In this document: positions 10,060 to 14,642 of the stretch, one piece after another | How the letters are laid out: each line of letters begins with the position of its first letter | How positions within the stretch are numbered: position 1 is the stretch's first letter | Assembly: GCA_900618425.1 (NCBI GenBank) | Contig: UZAN01055309.1 | Location: forward strand, 1-14,642 | Length of the DNA: 14,642 bases | From: Echinostoma caproni | Taxonomy: Eukaryota; Platyhelminthes; Trematoda; Plagiorchiida; Echinostomatidae | Reading direction: 5' to 3' | Program-made: the position numbers and the translations under genes | The notes under the pieces: generated by a model | The model's input: only the letters and a program-made list of their open reading frames with translations | The model's database searches: none | What the model was told of the DNA's origin: nothing

Positions 10060-10137
10060 ATGGCGTCGCATCTTTATACAGTTGAGGATTCATTGAATTT
10101 CTGTGGTCAGTTAGAGAGTTCATTAGACGCCATATAG
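10060..10137 (+). CDS. Candidate first exon or short upstream ORF
   Basis: The ATG is in good context (A at -3, G at +4) and opens a 25-codon frame, beginning MASHLYTVEDSLNFCGQ and ending SLDAI before TAG. Hydrophobic residues at positions 5, 8, 12, 15, 18, 22 and 25 follow a helical 3-4 spacing, as expected of a coiled-coil or helical-bundle N-terminus. It could be the first exon of the gene ending at 10898, leaving through one of the internal GT sites (such as 10106 GTCAGT), or a small free-standing ORF. I could not join it in phase to the terminal exons. Confidence 0.22.
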   Translation: MASHLYTVEDSLNFCGQLESSLDAI

Positions 10138-10421
10138 GTTCATTGCATATATTACAATACAGCTCAAAAATAAGTTTACAGTATCATAGGCATGCAATCA
10201 TCGTTACGATTGTCACTATTTTCTACCACTCTGATTGACGAATTTCGGAGTTGTTTACTAAACGTGGACTGCGCTCTATTTCCAGTCAACACAGGTCTCT
10301 TTGGTCTTTTACTTGCCAGTATCAATCAGTAATGTTTTGTGGTGTCTGAAAATGACTGCACTTCCTGATTAGAAACGGTAAACGTGGATCACTGCGGAAG
10401 GTATACATTTCCTGATTGAAG

Positions 10422-10571
10422 GATCTACGATGGGGGAATGTTGAGCAGCGTAAGACAATCCCATCAGAGCCAACTTTTGGTTCCTTGTGTAAAACTATGA
10501 AAAGAGAAGCATAGAAAGAGATAAGGTGTTGGACAACTTTACAAATGTGATTGAATTGCCTGTCATCAGTG
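10422..10571 (+). CDS. Possible internal exons of the same gene, phase unresolved
   Basis: Two open pieces share one frame if spliced: 10422-10449 (DLRWGNVEQ, ending CAGC|GTAAGA) and 10515-10571 (RDKVLDNFTNVIELPVIS, ending AGTG|GTAAGA). The intron between them would be 65 bases. Both donors are good, and the second piece also has helical hydrophobic spacing. However, the acceptor before 10515 is purine-rich and poor. The second piece also ends in phase 1, whereas the exon at 10633 needs phase 0 or 2. Either an exon is missing, there is a one-base error or real frameshift, or these pieces are not exons. Confidence 0.15.
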
Positions 10572-10632
10572 GTAAGAGGCTATCTTTCTGTGCTATTCCT
10601 CGACTCGTGTACACTGATTAGGTTATTGCTAG

Positions 10633-10898
10633 AGATACGACTACCTGCAAACGGACATGGTGAAGCTAAAGCAACTACTCAGTGGAGAGTTGATAACTGC
10701 ACTCATGGATTATTTTGATCAGTACCAGGTATAATGTTTTCTTGTGCCTTGATTTTCAATTGAATCAATTCAATTTTATTCATTCTTCATCAGTTGATGG
10801 GATGTTCTGATTGCTGTCAAGTCCTTGATATTGGCCGAACGACAAAAAGCATTAGGCAGCTGTTGAGACCAGTTAGCAGAGGGTTATGTGAGGCTTAA
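10633..10898 (+). CDS. Terminal two exons of a small helical protein gene, product not recognised
   Basis: Exon 10633-10728 (32 codons) follows GATTAGGTTATTGCTAG, with a branch-like ACTGAT upstream, and ends TACCAG|GTATAA. Exon 10794-10898 follows a long pyrimidine tract ending CTTCATCAG and runs to TAA at 10896-10898. The 65-base intron is in phase 0, so the frame stays open for 66 codons. The translation includes DYLQTDMVKLKQLLSGELIT, ALMDYFDQYQ, then LMGCSDCCQVLDIGRTTKSI and RQLLRPVSRGLCEA at the C-terminus. Hydrophobic positions 5, 9, 12, 16, 20, 23, 27, 31 and 34 follow 3-4 spacing, so an amphipathic helix or coiled coil crosses the exon junction, which is good support for real coding. 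The tail is basic, with three cysteines close together. AATAAA follows at 11037. I do not recognise the family. The upstream exons are unresolved. Confidence 0.42.
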
Positions 10899-11036
10899 AT
10901 GTATGCAAGACATCTGCCAACCGAACGCAACGTCAGGCATATATGGAAAGTTTCAAGGGATGCAATAGAACAGGATAGAGTCATGCATAGTTAGTTCCCT
11001 AATGCTTCGTACTTTCCAAATCATTTGTATATTTTA

Positions 11037-11042
11037 AATAAA
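11037..11042 (+). promoter_or_regulatory. AATAAA, likely polyadenylation signal of the gene ending at 10898
   Basis: The canonical hexamer lies 138 bases after the stop codon. It is followed within 20-50 bases by T/G-rich sequence (TTTTACGTATTGTTTTATGTTTTAGG), as cleavage regions usually are. It fits a short 3' untranslated region. Confidence 0.4.
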
Positions 11043-11061
11043 CCGTTTTACGTATTGTTTT

Positions 11062-12411
11062 ATGTTTTAGGCTCTAATTTCCCTCTCTTCCACAGTATAA
11101 GCATTTGTGAGTTGATTCATTCAGACTAAATCAGTACTGAAGAATTAGCTTAGAAGAGCAACCAGTAAATGGCCTGAAAGGTTAGTCAGTGTATCTCCAA
11201 TGCACACGGTAGGAATACTTCATTCACTGCTTGAAATGGTGAGCATAAATAACAGCTTTCACACCCACTTGGGTGGATCGGTACAAATACTGCGGTGATG
11301 AATTACTGGTCTGTCCCGGAAAATCTCATAATCCCTCTGCACACGATGATGTTCTTTATTGATTTCCAACAGCCAGAATCCGTATTCTAAATAGTTTTGT
11401 CACGCGGGATATTCACGTTGTATTTGAGGTTGCTGTAACTCATGAATACTAATGATGTTCCACTCCATAACTTTGCATTTTCAACCGATCACAGCACATA
11501 CATACATTTGACAACTGCATTTATTTCTAACCGGTTTTAAGCGAGCTATCTTGCTTGTTTACTTGTTGGACCCAGTTGGTTCATCCCCTCGGTGTGGTCG
11601 GTCACGTGAAATCCTTAAAAGTTGTCGTACCCACCACCCTTCGTTCTTCTTCTTCGGTATCGGGCTTTTCGGAAAATAAATGCAACAATGCGCCCCATGC
11701 ATATAAACACATCTTTTGTTTTGCACGCGCAATTTAAAACTTTACAAAGCGTCATGTGAACCAAATTATGAGGTCAGTTGTTTGCTGGGTAGGTAAAAAA
11801 AAATGCCGTTTATGACGACAATGCCAAAATGTTGAGAACTGTGACAATCTTGCCGAACTTCCGTGTCAATTTACATAATATCCAATATGACGGAAACCTG
11901 GAATCAGAAAAAAGACAAACACAAACACAGTCTTGTCTGAATGGTTTAGCAGTGGCTTGTCAGGACTGTTACAGCTGCCAAAATGAATTAGCTTCTATTC
12001 GCCGCTCATTTTTACTGATTAAAATTACACCGAGAGCGCAGATTGGCGAGGGAAGCAGATTGCTGATACCATAACCGCTGATGGCCAGCGTGCGACATCC
12101 AGCAACCGAGAGAATCGCAGAAGACAGCGCACAGCCTTGCCGGTTTCAGTTTTGTTTCACTTCATCAAACGGTAATTCAATTACGAAGCGCCCGCCATAA
12201 AACTGACAAACAGACTTAGACATCTCTCCATTGATCACAAAATGCAATCAATCACTGAAACAAGTGTCTTTTGAGTTTTAGATCAGAGCTGTACAGAACA
12301 AATGTTTGATACACTTTTGGAAAGCAATTCGGTCAATCAGTGAGAAATTCGATGAAATGGTAGTCTATGCAGCATGCAATATGAAAATGGAACCGGCCGA
12401 CTTATTCCCCC
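11062..12411. other. No gene seen
   Basis: Two plus-strand frames of 60 and 81 codons (11555-11737, 11829-12074) show no domain. A CACGTG palindrome is at 11603-11608 and a nine-base A run is near 11787. An open piece after the acceptor-like GAGTTTTAG at 12281 is discussed under rejected items. Confidence 0.45.
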
Positions 12412-12502
12412 CACGTGTTTTCGGCGTATGAACATTTATCAGGTCCATATTCTTAACAAATTCTGTTTGGATGTCGCGGTCGCACGCTTGTCGTATATAA
12501 AG
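12412..12502 (+). promoter_or_regulatory. Possible core promoter: E-box and TATA box
   Basis: CACGTG at 12412-12417 lies 76 bases before TATATAAAG at 12494-12502, a near-perfect TATA box. Initiation would be expected near 12525-12535. Downstream, a 62-codon frame (12608-12796) lacks an early ATG, and two minus frames overlap it, so no gene can be assigned. Both motifs are short and could be chance. Confidence 0.2.
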
Positions 12503-12796
12503 TGAGTCCACAGATGAAACGACGGTTGAGTCGATTCATATATACACCACTACGGAGGTTTAATTTGAAAGAAACTGGATTCGGACTCTGCCTGGGTGTG
12601 TGGATAATTGGATAATCTGAAAGAATTTTGTGTGAAGATTTGGCTTGAAATCTGTGAGACTTTGTTCAGGCACAAGTGTCTTCTTTTTATCAATTCCCGT
12701 TTCCGCGTTCTCATTAATAAGCGATTCAGGATAACTGTCGTGATGAATAATGCCACCCTGATCCAAGAACGGAATGTCTGTACTATCCGGATTTGA

Positions 12797-14642
12797 AGGA
12801 AAGTGCCTACGGAGGCAGTAAAAGGGAATACATCAGTTCTTTTTCGCCCATTGATTTCAACCAGTCACCTTGACGAAAGTGATGAGGTGCGTTGTTTTAT
12901 TTTGCTGGTGGAGTGGCAAAGAGGACAACCTATAAATGCACGAACTTGATGACCACGTGTCAATTGTAACTAGAAGCAAACGAATGATATCCAGACAGAA
13001 ATTCCCTGTTACCGTCGCAGGCGATCTGAATGGCGCGTTTATTCTATCTGTGCAAGCGAACCTTTTCGGAAGATAAAGGTCTCGCTGCGTAAAAGCGAAT
13101 CCTCGAAAAATTATTTGAGTCAAACAAGCAATCTGGTAGGAAGTAAGTTACTTAAAAATCCATATTTATCAAGTTTAGCAAAAGAATCACAATTACCCAT
13201 AATCTTTGGGATCCAAAGGGAAATCTTTGGAGGTAAATAGTCATTGACCATTTGCAAACAGTTCATCAGTAGTGGCCATAACAATTTTATGAGAGGAATT
13301 CCCGATTGATTTTAGGTGTGTGCACTATCTAGTAAACAAGCTAATTTTTAGTGATGCCTTGAATCTTCGAACACAGCACAGTAAATATGAGTGGAGTGGA
13401 TCAAGCGTGTGTATTTCCGTTAATGAATAGTCAATTGTGAGGTATTATAATTCACATATCGTTTTATTTATTAGGTGGAGGTTGACAATTTGGTTTCAGG
13501 TCAACTTAATTGACGGATCAGTGAAATTAAACGTGATCCGTGTTTTTCTCCCAAAATATATCATTATAGCACTGCTGGCCTACAGTTTCCAGTCAATATC
13601 CACATTAATATGCCGATGATTTTTATCTCTTCACAAGCATAAACATGCCGTGCAAGAATACATCGTTAGGAGATTATTTTTTTTTCAAACCAAAACGATT
13701 AGCAACTTTTGTGCACATCCCAATTTTCAAAACTCCTGACGCGAGAACAAAAGCGTAGTCGGGGAACATTGACCAAGTTGAATTGGTTCTAGACTTGGAC
13801 GAGTTTAGTACTCGGAGGCAAGTTTGTTTCGCGTTTTAACTTCTAAGGTACAATTTGCGAAAATCAACGTTTTGTTTAATAAATGATCCCAGCTAAAACA
13901 TTCCTTTCCTTATGGAGAAAACAACGTCGGCTTGCGAAATAAGATGAATGGGTAATACTGCTGCCCAGTCGACTCAGTCCCATATGCAAGGTCTGATCAA
14001 TCTGAGAGTCACGTGATTATTCGCGAATCGAAGCCACGGGGATCCGTTAACCTTGGACTGATTCAAGTGCATCAGTTTGACGTTCAATGTAGAAACAACG
14101 AACCAGAATGCATGAGTTAAAAAGCGCGGTTAGTCGAGCTTTTTGAATGGGAAGCTGAATAGACCCTACAACACACATTCCCTCCACTCACCCACAAACG
14201 CGAGTTACGCATTTCGAAAAGGGAAAACTTGTTACCAAGTTCCAATTCCGTAAATAGTACAGTGACAGATTGAAAACGTCATCACATGAAACTCTGAACT
14301 ACCACCGGTGAGGACATAAATTCACATCGGCTTTGGCTTTTTCAGCTTCAGGGACGTGAGATAGAATGCATTTGAAACGAGAGAAAAATATACAGAAAAT
14401 ACTAAATTACTGTGGGGAAAGCATTTCCAACTTTTTGTTTGTTCTGTAATATTTGAGAACTTTTTACATTTTTATATTTTTTATTTGACAGTGACAAAAG
14501 TGAAAGAACTCTAAAAGGGTAATGCAGTAATCAATTGCAAACTGATGTCTGCCACGCTCCTAAACATGTTGGTTTTTAAGTGCTTGTAATAATCGAATAG
14601 GAACCGGAATTGAACAGCGCGAACTTGAACTCGGACTGAAAA
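12797..14642. other. No gene seen
   Basis: The region contains an 88-codon minus frame (12857-13123) without a domain, a hydrophobic frame at 13437-13619, CACGTG at 12954-12959 and 14010-14015, AATAAA at 13878-13883, and a good acceptor-like string (ATTTTTTATTTGACAG) ending at 14491. None of these adds up to a supported gene. Confidence 0.45.

Noticed and set aside
12282..12428. Exon-like 49-codon open piece after GAGTTTTAG
   Set aside because: It begins right at an acceptor and has some helical spacing, but the donor (GTAGTC) is weak and no neighbouring exon joins it.
13500..13619. Exon for a membrane segment after the acceptor TTGGTTTCAG
   Set aside because: The frame is open for 39 codons and hydrophobic (YIIIALLAYSFQSISTLI), but there is no upstream partner exon, no recognisable family and no nearby polyadenylation signal. 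AT-rich DNA readily gives such frames.
14491..14520. Micro-exon after the acceptor ending at 14491
   Set aside because: The acceptor is good, but the open piece is under 30 bases, its donor is ordinary, and no partner exon is visible before the window ends.
1..14642. CRISPR array, insertion sequence, phage or bacterial operon
   Set aside because: No regularly spaced repeats, no transposase or phage proteins, and no closely packed long ORFs. The sequence looks eukaryotic throughout.

Overview
The window reads as eukaryotic, animal-type genomic DNA. It is AT-rich (roughly 40% GC by eye), has no long open frames, and any genes appear to be split by introns. There is no sign of bacterial or phage gene organisation. 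The only element assigned to a known family is a decayed non-LTR retrotransposon endonuclease (CR1/Jockey-like) at the left edge. Flatworm genomes carry such elements in quantity, so a trematode is a reasonable guess, but nothing here proves it.

Layout. Bases 1-608 (minus strand) hold the N-terminal part of the retrotransposon endonuclease, broken by at least one frameshift and two stops. A second short piece of the same domain appears to lie at 621-671. Bases 672-4950 are mostly featureless and contain a short CA microsatellite, an ACA-type repeat, one undetermined base (N at 3202) and two stretches open on both strands. Bases 4954-5593 can be read as three in-phase exons on the plus strand followed by AATAAA at 5767; this model is weak. 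Around 6636-6875 there is a possible exon for a small secreted peptide. Bases 6876-10006 show nothing I can support.

The best gene candidate is at about 10060-11060 on the plus strand. Two terminal exons (10633-10728 and 10794-10898) join in phase across a 65-base intron with good splice sites. They encode an amphipathic helical segment, end in TAA, and are followed by AATAAA at 11037. Upstream there is a well-placed ATG at 10060 with a 10-bp perfect hairpin just before it, but I could not connect it to the terminal exons in a consistent phase. Bases 11062-14642 have a possible TATA box near 12494 and no convincing gene.

No tRNA, rRNA, CRISPR array, complete transposon or recognisable multi-gene system was found. 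The exon models were built by eye from splice-site and reading-frame logic. In AT-rich DNA such models can arise by chance, so confidences are kept low.
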